Positions 1 to 8,660 of a stretch of DNA of 64,000 nt are shown here, in pieces; within the stretch, counting starts at the first letter, position 1, and each line of letters begins with the position of its first letter. Under the pieces are notes generated by a model. The model was given only the letters and a program-made list of their open reading frames with translations. It was not told where the DNA came from and searched no databases. The DNA comes from Geomobilimonas luticola. Lineage in GTDB: Bacteria > Desulfobacterota > Desulfuromonadia > Geobacterales > Geobacteraceae. The stretch is from positions 57,709 through 121,708 of the forward strand of contig NZ_JAHCVK010000007.1 in the NCBI RefSeq assembly GCF_018476905.1, read 5' to 3'. A program made the position numbers and the translations under genes.

Positions 1-643
1 CCGCCAGTACCTGGAATACCTGGAGCTCATGAAGGAGTTGAACCTCGATGTCGCCGGGGATTTCCTGGTCATGGCGTCGACCCTCCTGCAGATCAAGTCC
101 CGGCTGCTCCTGCCGGTGCAGGTGGACGAGGAGGGGGGGGAGGAAGAGGAAGAGGACCCCCGGGCCGAACTGGTGCGGCGGCTCATCGAATACCAGAAGT
201 ACAAGGAAGCCGCCCAGCAGCTGGAGGTGCTCCCGCTTCTGGGGCGTGATGCCTTTGTCCGCTCCAGCGAGCTGCCGGAACTCAAGGAACAGCAGCTTGT
301 CGATGACACCCCGGACGTGGAGCTGTTCGAACTGGTGGAGGCTTTCCGCCGGGTACTGGCAAGCCTTCCGGTCCAGACCTTTCACGAGGTCGGCTCCGAG
401 CAGATCACCATAGCCGACCGGATTAATGATATACTTTCACTGTTGCAGGAACGTGACAGCGTTGCCTTCGAGGAACTCTTTTCGGAAGGGACGACCCGCG
501 ACTATCTCATCGCCACCTTCCTGGCCGTTCTGGAGATCTGCAAATTGAAAATGGTGAAGCTCACCCAGGTCAGCAGCTTTGGCACCATCTGGATCACCAG
601 GGCGGTCCAGGACGCTGCCGATGCACACGAAGGGGAGGAATGA
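1..643 (+). CDS. scpA: Segregation and condensation protein A, 5' end missing
   Basis: The gene is open at the window start (reading frame begins at base 2), so the N-terminus is absent. ScpA is the kleisin that bridges Smc heads and binds ScpB in the condensin complex for chromosome segregation. The visible part has the typical segment LVMASTLLQIKSRLLLP, an acidic stretch (EEGGEEEEEDPR), then LVRRLIEYQKYKEAAQ, and a C-terminal winged-helix-like region ending near TFLAVLEICKLKMVKL. Its stop overlaps the start of scpB by 4 bases, which implies translational coupling. About 213 residues are visible; full-length family members are usually about 250-270. Confidence 0.93.
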   Translation, partial: RQYLEYLELMKELNLDVAGDFLVMASTLLQIKSRLLLPVQVDEEGGEEEEEDPRAELVRRLIEYQKYKEAAQQLEVLPLLGRDAFVRSSELPELKEQQLVDDTPDVELFELVEAFRRVLASLPVQTFHEVGSEQITIADRINDILSLLQERDSVAFEELFSEGTTRDYLIATFLAVLEICKLKMVKLTQVSSFGTIWITRAVQDAADAHEGEE

Positions 644-1239
644 CCATGACCGGCACCCTCAAGTCGGTGGTCGAAAGCCTCATCTTCGTGGCGGAAACGC
701 CCCTGTCGCTGGACCGCCTCGCGTCGATCCTGGAGGAGCATGAACGGAGCGAACTCCGCGCCGCGCTGGAAGAGTTGCTGGCCGACTATGACCAGCCCGG
801 CCGGGGGATCGCTCTCGTCGAGGTGGCGGGGGGGTACCAGTTTCGCAGCCGGCCCGAACATGCCGACTACCTCAAGCGTCTTTCCAGGACCCGTCCCCCC
901 AAATTCGGACAATCGTCCCTGGAGACCCTGGCGATCATCGCCTACCGCCAGCCCATAACCCGCGCCGAAATCGAATACCTGCGGGGTGTGGACTGCGGGG
1001 GGATACTCAAGACGCTTCTGGAAAAGAAACTCATCAAGATCCTCGGCAAGAAGGACGTACCCGGTCGGCCCCTCATCTACGGTACCACGCGGGAATTCCT
1101 GGAGCTCTTCAGCCTCAAGAACCTGGCGAGCCTGCCGACGCTCAAGGAGATCCAGGATCTGGCCCAACCGCCGGTCTTCGAGGAGCAGGGGGAGCTTCCG
1201 CTGGCTGCTGTGACCGGTGAAGAGGGGACGGGAGAGTAG
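640..1239 (+). CDS. scpB: Segregation and condensation protein B
   Basis: ScpB binds ScpA and stabilises the Smc-ScpAB condensin. The 199-residue length is normal. Two winged-helix domains are recognisable: an N-terminal one (LKSVVESLIFVAETPLSLDR) and a second containing the family signature LETLAIIAYRQPITRAEIE followed by GRPLIYGTT. The ATG lies inside the scpA stop region; a second ATG six bases later is an alternative start. The acidic, glycine-rich tail is variable in this family. Order scpA-scpB is conserved in many bacteria. Confidence 0.95.
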   Translation: MTMTGTLKSVVESLIFVAETPLSLDRLASILEEHERSELRAALEELLADYDQPGRGIALVEVAGGYQFRSRPEHADYLKRLSRTRPPKFGQSSLETLAIIAYRQPITRAEIEYLRGVDCGGILKTLLEKKLIKILGKKDVPGRPLIYGTTREFLELFSLKNLASLPTLKEIQDLAQPPVFEEQGELPLAAVTGEEGTGE

Positions 1240-1276
1240 GGGGGGCGAACTGCCTCCCTGCCGACAAGGAGGGTGT

Positions 1277-2080
1277 ATGCTGCGTCAACCCGCCGTTGCA
1301 GGTCAGTTCTACACCGACAACCCCCGGCAACTCCGTGCCGAGCTTGAACGATTGGTTGTCACGGCTGCCGCGAAGGAACGCCCCCTCGGGGTCATCGCCC
1401 CCCATGCGGGGTACATGTATTCCGGCGCCGTGGCGGGCGAACTGTACGGTGCGGTCGACGTTCCTGCCACCGTCATCATCCTCGGACCCAACCACCACGG
1501 TGCCGGGCGCCGGGCGGCCCTCTCCCCGGCCGCGCAGTGGCAGACCCCCCTCGGCGCCGTAGAGGTTAACTCCCGCCTTTCCGCTCTGGTCCGTCAGCAT
1601 GCCCCCCTCGTGGAAGAGGACGCGGCCGCCCATCTGTATGAACATTCCCTCGAAGTGCAGGTCCCTTTTCTTCAGTTCGTCCGTCCCGACGTATCCATCG
1701 TCCCGCTCTGTCTCGGTTTCGGTGATTTTGCCAGCTGCCGGGCATTGGGGGAGGGGCTTGCTGCGGCCATCCGGGAATACGGCGAGGAGGTCCTGATCGT
1801 CGCCAGCTCCGACATGACCCACTACGAATCGGCCACGACGGCGCGCCGCAGGGATGAACCGGCCATGGCCGCGGTTCTCGCCCTCGACCCGCCGGGGCTC
1901 CTCCGGGTCTGCCGGCAGGAGGGGATCACCATGTGCGGGGTCGTGCCGGCGACGGTCATGCTCGTTGCCGCCCTGGCGCTGGGGGCCACCGGAGCACGCC
2001 TGGTCCGTTACGCCACCAGTGGCGACGTGACGGGCGACAACCGGCAGGTGGTCGCCTATGCGGCATTTACGGTAACCTGA
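1277..2080 (+). CDS. amrB: Memo-like protein, AmmeMemoRadiSam system protein B
   Basis: A 267-residue member of the Memo family, related to extradiol dioxygenases without proven enzymatic role in bacteria. Recognisable parts are the opening RQPAVAGQFY, HAGYMYSGAVAG, LGPNHHGAG, the EHSLEVQVPFLQ block and the terminal TSGDVTGD. The histidines in HAGY, NHHG and EHS correspond to the putative metal-binding site of the family. The start at 1277 is chosen because AAGGAGG lies just upstream; the frame is open farther upstream, to 1217, over the scpB end. The gene sits between scpB and the DHH fusion gene with a 1-base overlap at its end. Partner genes amrA and the radical SAM protein are not in the window. 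Confidence 0.85.
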   Translation: MLRQPAVAGQFYTDNPRQLRAELERLVVTAAAKERPLGVIAPHAGYMYSGAVAGELYGAVDVPATVIILGPNHHGAGRRAALSPAAQWQTPLGAVEVNSRLSALVRQHAPLVEEDAAAHLYEHSLEVQVPFLQFVRPDVSIVPLCLGFGDFASCRALGEGLAAAIREYGEEVLIVASSDMTHYESATTARRRDEPAMAAVLALDPPGLLRVCRQEGITMCGVVPATVMLVAALALGATGARLVRYATSGDVTGDNRQVVAYAAFTVT

Positions 2081-4710
2081 TGGACGTCATCACCACCCAT
2101 GTCAACGCCGATTTCGACTGCCTCGGGGCGATGGTCGCCGCCCGGAAACTTTACCCCGAGGCGCGTCTCGTCTTTTCCGGTTCCCAGGAAAAGAGCATGC
2201 GCGATTTCTTCCTCAAGTCCACCAGTTACGCCCTTGACTTTACCCGCCTGAAGGACCTGGAGTTCGACAAGATCACCCGCCTCATCCTCGTCGACTGCCA
2301 GCACTCCTCCCGCATCGGCCGCTTTGCCGAGATACTCACCCGGCCGGGCGTGGAGGTCCACATCTACGACCATCATCCCGAATCGTCGGGGGACATTACC
2401 CCGGCTGCCGGTATCATCCGCGAGAGCGGCTCCACCTGCACCATCCTGGCAACGCTGCTGCGTGAGCGGGGAATCGAGGTGAACGCCACCGAGGCGACCC
2501 TCATGATGCTCGGCATCTACGAGGATACGGGGAGTCTCACCTTTCCCACGATCACGGGTGAAGATTACCAGGCGGCCGCCTGGCTCCTGGAGCAGGGGGC
2601 AAACCTCAACACGGTGGCCGATTTCATGACCCAGGAGCTGACCGCCGAACAGGTATCGCTCCTGAACGATCTCCTCAAATCCCTCCAGACCACCACCCTG
2701 AACGGGATCGATGTTTCCCTGGCCCATACGTCGGTGGACTACTATATCGGCGACATCGCCGTGCTGGCCCACATGATGCGGGATATGGAGAACCTGGAGG
2801 CCCTGTTCCTCGTGGTCGGCATGGGAAACCGGGTGTATATCGTCGCCCGCAGCCGCATACCCGAGGTGAACGTGGGGGATATCCTCCGCGAGTTGGGAGG
2901 GGGAGGGCATGCCACCGCCGCATCGGCAACCGTTCGGGAACTGACCCTCATCCAGGTGCTTGAGCGGCTTGAAGAGACTCTCCGGAACAAAGTAAATCCG
3001 CGTCGCGTGGCACGGGACATCATGTCCGCGCCGGTCAAGACCATGCCGGCCAGCACAACCCTGACGGAGGCGCGTGAACTGCTGACCCGCTACAACGTGA
3101 ACGCCATGCCGGTTATGGACGGAAAACGGATGGTCGGCATCATATCCCGGCGCATCGTGGAAAAAGCACTGTACCACGAACTCGGTAGCCTGCCGGTGAG
3201 CGAGTACATGCATACGGAATACCTGAAGGGGACACCGGATACGCCCGTCGCCGCCGTACAGGAATACATCGTGGGGCAGAACCGTCGCCTCGTGCCGATT
3301 TTTGACGGGGAGGAACTCTGTGCGGTCATAACCCGCACCGACCTGCTCCGCTCCATGTACGCCGGTGAAGCGCTCTATGACCTTGCCCGTGACAGCCTGC
3401 CGATTCGGAGCCGGGAGGTGATGCGTCTCATCGACAGACAGCTCGCTCCGGACGTTGTGAAGATGCTCAGGGACCTGGGACAGGTCGGCGAAGAGCTCGA
3501 TCTGCCGGTCTACGCCGTAGGCGGGTTCGTGCGCGACCTCCTTCTTGGCATCGAGAACTGCGATATCGATGTGACGATCGAAGGGGACGGCATCCTTTTC
3601 GCGACGACCTTTGCCGCGAAGTTCGGCTGCCGGGTCAAGAGTCACGTCAAGTTCGGCACCGCGGTCATCGTCTTCCCTGACGGCACCAAGATAGACGTTG
3701 CGAGCACGCGACTTGAATATTATGCTTCTCCCGGTGCTCTTCCCACGGTGGAGCGTTCATCACTCAAGATGGACCTCTATCGTCGCGACTTCACCATAAA
3801 TACCCTGGCCATACGTCTCAACAGCCCGGATTTCGGTGTCCTGATCGATTACTTCGGTGCCCAGCGCGACCTGCAGGAACGCGTTCTCAGGGTCCTCCAC
3901 AACCTGTCGTTCGTCGAGGACCCGACGCGGGTATTCCGTGCCATCCGTTTCGAACAGCGTCTCGACTTTCATATCGCAAAACATACCGAAAATCTGATAA
4001 AGAACGCGGTCAAGATGAATTTTCTTGACAAGCTGGGGGGGAAGCGGCTTCTGTCCGAACTGGTGCACATCCTGACGGAAAACGATCCTCTGCGGGCCGT
4101 GGACCGTCTTGCCTCCCTTGGCCTGCTTCGCTTCATTCATCCTGACCTTTTCCTGACGAAACCGGTCCGGCGGAACATGGAAGAGGCGGTCCGTATCGTA
4201 TCCTGGTTCGAGCTTCTCTTTCTCGATCGTCGTTACGAAAAATGGGCAGTCTATTTCCTCACCCTGACCGGCACGCTTTCCAATGACGAATTCCTGGCCA
4301 CCTGCAACCGCCTGGCAGTGAACGAGCACTACCGTGAAAAGCTCTTCGAGTCCCGCAGGCAAGCCGGCACGATGCTGGAGATCATGCAGCGGAAAGTGGC
4401 GCGCGGTATTCCGGTACTCCGGAGCGACATCTACTTCTGGCTCAAAGCCCTGCCGGTGGAACTGCTTCTGTTCATGATGGCCAGCACCACCAGTGCCGAT
4501 GTAAAGAAATTCATTTCACTCTACATAACCCAGCTCCAGAACGTGCGCACCATGCTCAACGGCAAAGAGCTGCAGCGGCTCGGTGTGCCGGCAGGCCCGC
4601 GGATTCGTGAACTGCTGGATGTACTCCTCACGGCACGCCTCAACAATGAGGTCCTGAGTCGTGAAGATGAAGAGCGCCTGGTCAGGAAGCGGGTCGGCAG
4701 AGTGTTGTGA
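2080..4710 (+). CDS. DHH phosphoesterase - CBS - tRNA nucleotidyltransferase/poly(A) polymerase fusion
   Basis: An 876-residue multidomain protein. Residues 1-150 form a DHH domain (HVNADFDCLGA, YDHHPE), about 220-310 a DHHA1 domain with GGGGHATAAS, about 315-430 two CBS domains, and from about 460 a class II poly(A)-polymerase/CCA-adding head with YAVGGFVRDLLLG, DIDVTIEG and RRDFTINTLA, followed by the RNA-binding helical part. From published work on Geobacter sulfurreducens, separate C-adding and A-adding tRNA enzymes plus a poly(A) polymerase exist, and proteins of this architecture are candidates for such A-adding activity. The assignment of A-addition versus poly(A) synthesis here is inference. 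The ATG overlaps the stop of the Memo gene. An 8-bp-stem hairpin overlaps the stop (4700-4723) but lacks a T tract. Confidence 0.88.
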   Translation: MDVITTHVNADFDCLGAMVAARKLYPEARLVFSGSQEKSMRDFFLKSTSYALDFTRLKDLEFDKITRLILVDCQHSSRIGRFAEILTRPGVEVHIYDHHPESSGDITPAAGIIRESGSTCTILATLLRERGIEVNATEATLMMLGIYEDTGSLTFPTITGEDYQAAAWLLEQGANLNTVADFMTQELTAEQVSLLNDLLKSLQTTTLNGIDVSLAHTSVDYYIGDIAVLAHMMRDMENLEALFLVVGMGNRVYIVARSRIPEVNVGDILRELGGGGHATAASATVRELTLIQVLERLEETLRNKVNPRRVARDIMSAPVKTMPASTTLTEARELLTRYNVNAMPVMDGKRMVGIISRRIVEKALYHELGSLPVSEYMHTEYLKGTPDTPVAAVQEYIVGQNRRLVPIFDGEELCAVITRTDLLRSMYAGEALYDLARDSLPIRSREVMRLIDRQLAPDVVKMLRDLGQVGEELDLPVYAVGGFVRDLLLGIENCDIDVTIEGDGILFATTFAAKFGCRVKSHVKFGTAVIVFPDGTKIDVASTRLEYYASPGALPTVERSSLKMDLYRRDFTINTLAIRLNSPDFGVLIDYFGAQRDLQERVLRVLHNLSFVEDPTRVFRAIRFEQRLDFHIAKHTENLIKNAVKMNFLDKLGGKRLLSELVHILTENDPLRAVDRLASLGLLRFIHPDLFLTKPVRRNMEEAVRIVSWFELLFLDRRYEKWAVYFLTLTGTLSNDEFLATCNRLAVNEHYREKLFESRRQAGTMLEIMQRKVARGIPVLRSDIYFWLKALPVELLLFMMASTTSADVKKFISLYITQLQNVRTMLNGKELQRLGVPAGPRIRELLDVLLTARLNNEVLSREDEERLVRKRVGRVL

Positions 4711-4968
4711 TTTTGCAACACTCCGTGAAACGACTGCACTATGGTAACATGCCGATATAACTGATTAAAATTGACTTTGCTGGGATTTGGCGGGCGAAAT
4801 GGCGTGTATGCTGCCGGCGCCCGTAATGGTCGTAGGGGGCACACCCCGCGTTCTCATGAAAAAACGCGCGTAACGTCAGGAGGTTATGGCACTGCAATAT
4901 TTTAAGATGATTTTTGGCCCTGGATTTGCATTCCGTTCGGATAGAAAATGAGCGAACCGGGGGGGCAC

Positions 4969-5361
4969 ATGAAGGAATTCAAGCGAGCAGTACTGGTTAT
5001 CGTTTCGGCAGTCCTGCTCACCAGTTGGAGTGTCCCCGCCCACGCCGCTGACGGTGTTTTCAGGGATATTTTCGAAAACGCCTTCTATGGCGGGTTGGCT
5101 GGCACCCTGGTGGGTGGAGCGCTTCTCGCATTTACCAAGCGACCGGGCGACCACCTGGACTATCTTTCTGTCGGTGCTGCCACCGGTGTCATTGCCGGCA
5201 CGGCCTACGGAATCGCAAAGTCCTCACGGGCCCTGGCTGAAATCGACAACGGCAAGGTAAGGCTGGCAATGCCGACCATCATGCCTGAGTTCCAGGAAGC
5301 CAGTGCCAAGGGGGGATCGACGGTCATGCTCAAGGCTGAACTCATCAGGGGGAAGTTTTAA
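4969..5361 (+). CDS. Small exported glycine-rich protein, unknown function
   Basis: A 130-residue protein that I do not recognise as a named family. Residues 1-26 form a Sec signal peptide ending AHA-A. The mature part has two small-residue, glycine-rich hydrophobic stretches (GGLAGTLVGGALL and VGAATGVIAGTAYGIA) resembling glycine-zipper membrane segments, then a charged C-terminus. The start at 4969 follows a GGGGGG run at Shine-Dalgarno distance; an upstream ATG at 4948 is possible but would put eight extra residues before the signal peptide. The 258 bases upstream hold no gene I can support. A bidirectional terminator follows. Confidence 0.7.
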   Translation: MKEFKRAVLVIVSAVLLTSWSVPAHAADGVFRDIFENAFYGGLAGTLVGGALLAFTKRPGDHLDYLSVGAATGVIAGTAYGIAKSSRALAEIDNGKVRLAMPTIMPEFQEASAKGGSTVMLKAELIRGKF

Positions 5362-5390
5362 GGCTCACCGTTTCGAACCCATATACATGA

Positions 5391-5425
5391 AAAGGGGTGT
5401 CTGCATTGCAGGCACCCCTTTTTTT
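5391..5425. terminator. Bidirectional rho-independent terminator
   Basis: A hairpin with arms AAGGGGTG and CACCCCTT and a continuing inner stem CTGC/GCAG is followed by a T run on the plus strand and preceded by an A run, so it can serve both the small exported protein gene and the convergent bioA. Confidence 0.85.
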
Positions 5426-5427
5426 GT

Positions 5428-6792
5428 TCAGGGGTCGGTAACGGCCCGGATGGAGGTCTCAATGCCGTCCATGAGGAACTTCAGTTCGTCGAGGGTGATG
5501 ACGAGGGGGGGGAATACCACGATGGTGTTACCAAGCGGCCTCAGGAACAGACCGTGTTTTTTTGCCTCCTGGCAGACCCGCATGCCGACCCGCTCTTCCC
5601 AGGGGTAAGGCTTCTTGTCGGCTTTATTCCGGACCAGTTCGATCCCCCCCAGCATGCCGCATTGCCGGACGTTCCCCACGTGAGAAAGTTCTTCCAGCGC
5701 TGTAAGTCGTGCGCGTAAGTAATCGATTTTAGGTGGTAAGGAATCGAGCAGGCGGTCTGTTTCAAACAGGTCGAGGCTTGCCAGCGCCGTGGCGCAGGCG
5801 ATGGGGTTGCCGGTGAAGGTATGGCCGTGGAAAAAGGTCTTCAATTCGCGGTAGTCGCCAAGGAAGGCGTCGTAGACCTTCTGGGTGGCCATCGTTGCAG
5901 CCAGCGGAAGATAGCCGGCGGTAATCCCCTTGGAGAGCGCCATGATGTCGGGCGTGACCCCTTCCTGCTGGCAGGCGAACATGGTGCCGGTCCGCCCGAA
6001 GCCGACCGCCACCTCGTCGGCGATCATGAGGATGTCATGGCGGTCACACAACTCCCGCACCCGTTTCAGGAAGCCGGGAGGGTGGACGATCATGCCGCCG
6101 GCCCCCTGGACGAGGGGCTCGATCACCAGACCGGCGGTCTCATCGGCATGTGCCGCCATGAGCCGTTCCAGTTCCGCAAGACAGAGACGGCCACACATAT
6201 CCGAATCCTGTTCCGGGCAGAGTTCGCAGCGGTAACAGTAGGGGGAGGGGGCCAGGATGGTCGGGAAGAGGAGGGGGCGGAACACGCCGTGGAACAGGTC
6301 GATGCCGCCGACGCTCACCGCGCCGATGGTGTCGCCGTGATAGGCGTTGACGAAGGAGATGAACTTCGTCTTCCGGGTGGCGCCCCGGTGCTGCTGGTAC
6401 TGGAACGCCATCTTGATGCCGATCTCCACGGCGGTGGAGCCGTTATCGGAATAGAAAACCTTGCAGAGGCCGGCAGGGGCTATTTCCACCAGGCGTTTGG
6501 CGAGGATGGCCGCCTGGTCGTTGGCAAGGCCCAATTGGGTCGAGTGCTCGATACGGTCGACCTGCGCCTTGATGGCGTCGTTGATCTCCCGCCGGCAATG
6601 GCCGTGGACATTGGTCCAGATGGATGCCACCCCGTCCAGGTAGCGGTTGCCGTCGCTGTCGACGAGATAGCACCCCTCTCCCCGGGTGATCACGACGGGG
6701 GGCTCCGCTTCCCAGTCCCGCATCTGGGTGAACGGGTGCCAGACGTACTTCCGGTCGTACTCCTGCAGGGTTTTCGTGTCCAGGTCAGGCAA
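5428..6792 (-). CDS. bioA: Adenosylmethionine-8-amino-7-oxononanoate aminotransferase
   Basis: A PLP-dependent class III aminotransferase that converts KAPA to DAPA in biotin synthesis using SAM as amino donor. The 454-residue length is normal. Seen motifs include YVWHPFTQM near the N-terminus, SDNGSTAVEIGIKMA, the cofactor region MIADEVAVGFGRTG, the lysine site ALSKGITAGYLPL, and HGHTFTGNPIACA. A cysteine-containing insertion (CYRCELCPEQDSDMCG) sits near residue 190, as in some BioA proteins. It is the last gene of the bioB-bioD-bioA unit and overlaps bioD by 8 bases. Confidence 0.95.
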   Translation of the reverse strand: MPDLDTKTLQEYDRKYVWHPFTQMRDWEAEPPVVITRGEGCYLVDSDGNRYLDGVASIWTNVHGHCRREINDAIKAQVDRIEHSTQLGLANDQAAILAKRLVEIAPAGLCKVFYSDNGSTAVEIGIKMAFQYQQHRGATRKTKFISFVNAYHGDTIGAVSVGGIDLFHGVFRPLLFPTILAPSPYCYRCELCPEQDSDMCGRLCLAELERLMAAHADETAGLVIEPLVQGAGGMIVHPPGFLKRVRELCDRHDILMIADEVAVGFGRTGTMFACQQEGVTPDIMALSKGITAGYLPLAATMATQKVYDAFLGDYRELKTFFHGHTFTGNPIACATALASLDLFETDRLLDSLPPKIDYLRARLTALEELSHVGNVRQCGMLGGIELVRNKADKKPYPWEERVGMRVCQEAKKHGLFLRPLGNTIVVFPPLVITLDELKFLMDGIETSIRAVTDP

Positions 6793-7510
6793 TGCCGATC
6801 TCCTTCAATAGAAACGTGGTGAGGATGTGGTTGCCGACCACCTCGGCGAGCTCCGCAACGAGCTGCTGCTGGTCGGTCGCTTCCCTAGCCGGGAAAACGC
6901 CGAGGACGGCTGTGCCGCAGAGTGAACCGAGGAGATGGGGGGCATACTCTTCAGCCGGACCCGGCTGGACCGGGTAGTTGTTGATGACGACCCCTTTGAC
7001 GGTAAGTCCCATCTGACGGGCAGCGAAGGTGGTCAGCAGGGTGTGGTTTATCGTCCCCAGGTTCGGCCGGGCGACGACGAGAAGCGGCAGCGACAGGTGT
7101 GCAGCCAGGTCGGCGATGAGAAGTCCGCCGGCCAGGGGGACCATAAGCCCGCCGGCCCCCTCGACGATGACGAAGTCGTGGCGGGCAGCTAGCCGGTCGT
7201 AGGCGGCCTTGATGGTGTGGAAGTCGATCCGTATCCCGTCCCGTTCTGCGGCCATGGAGGGGGCGAGGGGTTCGCGGAGGAGATAGGGGGTCGCGTCCCG
7301 GTCATTGGCGTCGGTTCCGGCAGCCCAGCAGAGGAGTTGGGCGTCCTCCGAAACGAGTCGGCCATCCACCTCCCCGCATCCGCTGGTGACCGGTTTTATT
7401 ACTCCGACATCGATTCCACGCTGCCGCAGAAGACGAGCGATCACCGCCGCTACGACGGTCTTGCCGACCCCCGTGTCGGTGCCGGTTATGAAGATACCTT
7501 TAGCTGACAT
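6785..7510 (-). CDS. bioD: Dethiobiotin synthetase
   Basis: Catalyses ATP-dependent ureido ring closure of DAPA to dethiobiotin. The 241-residue protein begins with the P-loop region FITGTDTGVGKTVV, followed by IKPVTSG, and carries the VEGAGGLMVPL switch motif near the middle. It lies 35 bases after bioB and overlaps bioA, so one transcript is likely. Length and motif order are standard. Confidence 0.96.
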   Translation of the reverse strand: MSAKGIFITGTDTGVGKTVVAAVIARLLRQRGIDVGVIKPVTSGCGEVDGRLVSEDAQLLCWAAGTDANDRDATPYLLREPLAPSMAAERDGIRIDFHTIKAAYDRLAARHDFVIVEGAGGLMVPLAGGLLIADLAAHLSLPLLVVARPNLGTINHTLLTTFAARQMGLTVKGVVINNYPVQPGPAEEYAPHLLGSLCGTAVLGVFPAREATDQQQLVAELAEVVGNHILTTFLLKEIGIA

Positions 7511-7545
7511 TGAAATCCTCGTAACCCTTCAAGGATGATTCATCG

Positions 7546-8535
7546 CTATTCGCAGCAGCTGGCCACATCGAGCTCCAGGTCCCTGAGCATCTGCCAGTCC
7601 TGTTCAGGCGCGCGGCCGGTGGTGGTGAGGTAGTTGCCGACCATAGTGCCGCTGGCGCCGGCCAGGAACATCCATGACTGGAGGTCGCGCAGGTTCTGCT
7701 CCCGGCCACCGCAGACGGAGATCTTCCGGTCCGGCAGGATAAACCGGAACAGGGCGATGGCGTGGAGGCATTCCATGGGGGTGATGTTGCGTGCCCCTGC
7801 GAGCCGGGTCCCTTCGATGGGGTTGAGGAAATTGAGCGGTATCGAGTCGACTGCCAGCTCACGCAGGGTGAGGGCCAATTCCACCCGCTGCCGGACATTT
7901 TCCCCAAGGCCGAAGATGCCGCCGCAACAGACGTTTAGTCCGGCTCGCTTGGCGACCCGCACCGTCTCCACGTCCTGTTCGTAGTCGTGGGTGGTGCAGA
8001 CGCTGGGGAAGAAGCTGCGGGAGGTTTCCAGGTTGTGATGGTAGGTCTCCACGCCTGCTTCCTTGAGGGCTGTTGCCGTAGCGTAGTCGATGATGCCGAG
8101 GGAACAGGAGGGGGTTATGCCGGTTTCCCGGCGGATCCGCCGCACGGCGCGACAGATCCGTTCCAGCTCATCCCCGGTGCCGATGCTGGTGCCGCTGGTG
8201 ATGATGCCATAGCAGCTGGAGCCGTTCTGCTCCGCCTCTTTGGCGCAGGAAACGATCTTCTCCTCATCCACCAGGGGGTAGACGGGGGCGGCGGTCGTGT
8301 GGTGGGCCGACTGGGCGCAGAAGCTGCAGTTTTCGGGGCAGCGCCCCGATTTCGCGTTGATGATCGAGCAGAGAAAGACCTTGTTTCCGACGAACCGTTC
8401 CTTGATCCGGCTTGCAGCGCTGAAAAGGGCATAAAGGCCGGTACCGGTAACATCGCAGAGGCTGAAAGCTTCGGACTCGGCAATCTGTTCTCCGGCAAGG
8501 ATGCGATCGGTCAAGGCATTGATAGTATGGTGCAT
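7546..8535 (-). CDS. bioB: Biotin synthase (radical SAM)
   Basis: Inserts sulphur into dethiobiotin using one radical-SAM [4Fe-4S] cluster and one sacrificial [2Fe-2S] cluster. The cluster motif is CPENCSFCAQS. Other conserved blocks are YHHNLETSRSFF, CCGGIFGLGE and PLNFLNPIEGT. Start at 8535 is preferred over an upstream in-frame ATG at 8556 because GGAGGAG lies immediately upstream, giving 329 residues. First gene of the operon; a BirA-type operator lies 40-75 bases upstream. The genes for pimeloyl chain synthesis (bioC, bioH, bioF) are not in this window. Confidence 0.96.
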   Translation of the reverse strand: MHHTINALTDRILAGEQIAESEAFSLCDVTGTGLYALFSAASRIKERFVGNKVFLCSIINAKSGRCPENCSFCAQSAHHTTAAPVYPLVDEEKIVSCAKEAEQNGSSCYGIITSGTSIGTGDELERICRAVRRIRRETGITPSCSLGIIDYATATALKEAGVETYHHNLETSRSFFPSVCTTHDYEQDVETVRVAKRAGLNVCCGGIFGLGENVRQRVELALTLRELAVDSIPLNFLNPIEGTRLAGARNITPMECLHAIALFRFILPDRKISVCGGREQNLRDLQSWMFLAGASGTMVGNYLTTTGRAPEQDWQMLRDLELDVASCCE

Positions 8536-8576
8536 GGCACTCCTCCGCAGATTCACTTACCATACTCCGGAGAGAG

Positions 8577-8608
8577 TTGTCAACCTTGAATGGGTAAATG
8601 GTTAACGA
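8577..8608. promoter_or_regulatory. BirA-type biotin operator ahead of bioB
   Basis: Two 9-base half sites, TTGTCAACC and GGTTAACGA, are separated by 14 bases. They match the known bacterial BirA operator pattern TTGTAAACC-N14/15-GGTTTACAA at most positions. On the minus strand the proximal half contains a TTGACA -35 element, so bound BirA-biotinyl-AMP would occlude the promoter. The site is seen; its binding by BirA is inferred. Confidence 0.78.
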
Positions 8609-8660
8609 ACGGCTGTAAGGAATTGCCTGACTGCTACGGGGAGTGGGGCGTCCGGAAGTG

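Noticed and set aside
2056..3645. A 529-residue minus-strand open frame opposite the DHH fusion gene
   Set aside because: The plus strand encodes clear domain motifs over the whole stretch; the antisense frame has none and reflects high GC.
4700..4723. Terminator at the end of the DHH fusion gene
   Set aside because: An 8-bp stem is present but no T tract follows.
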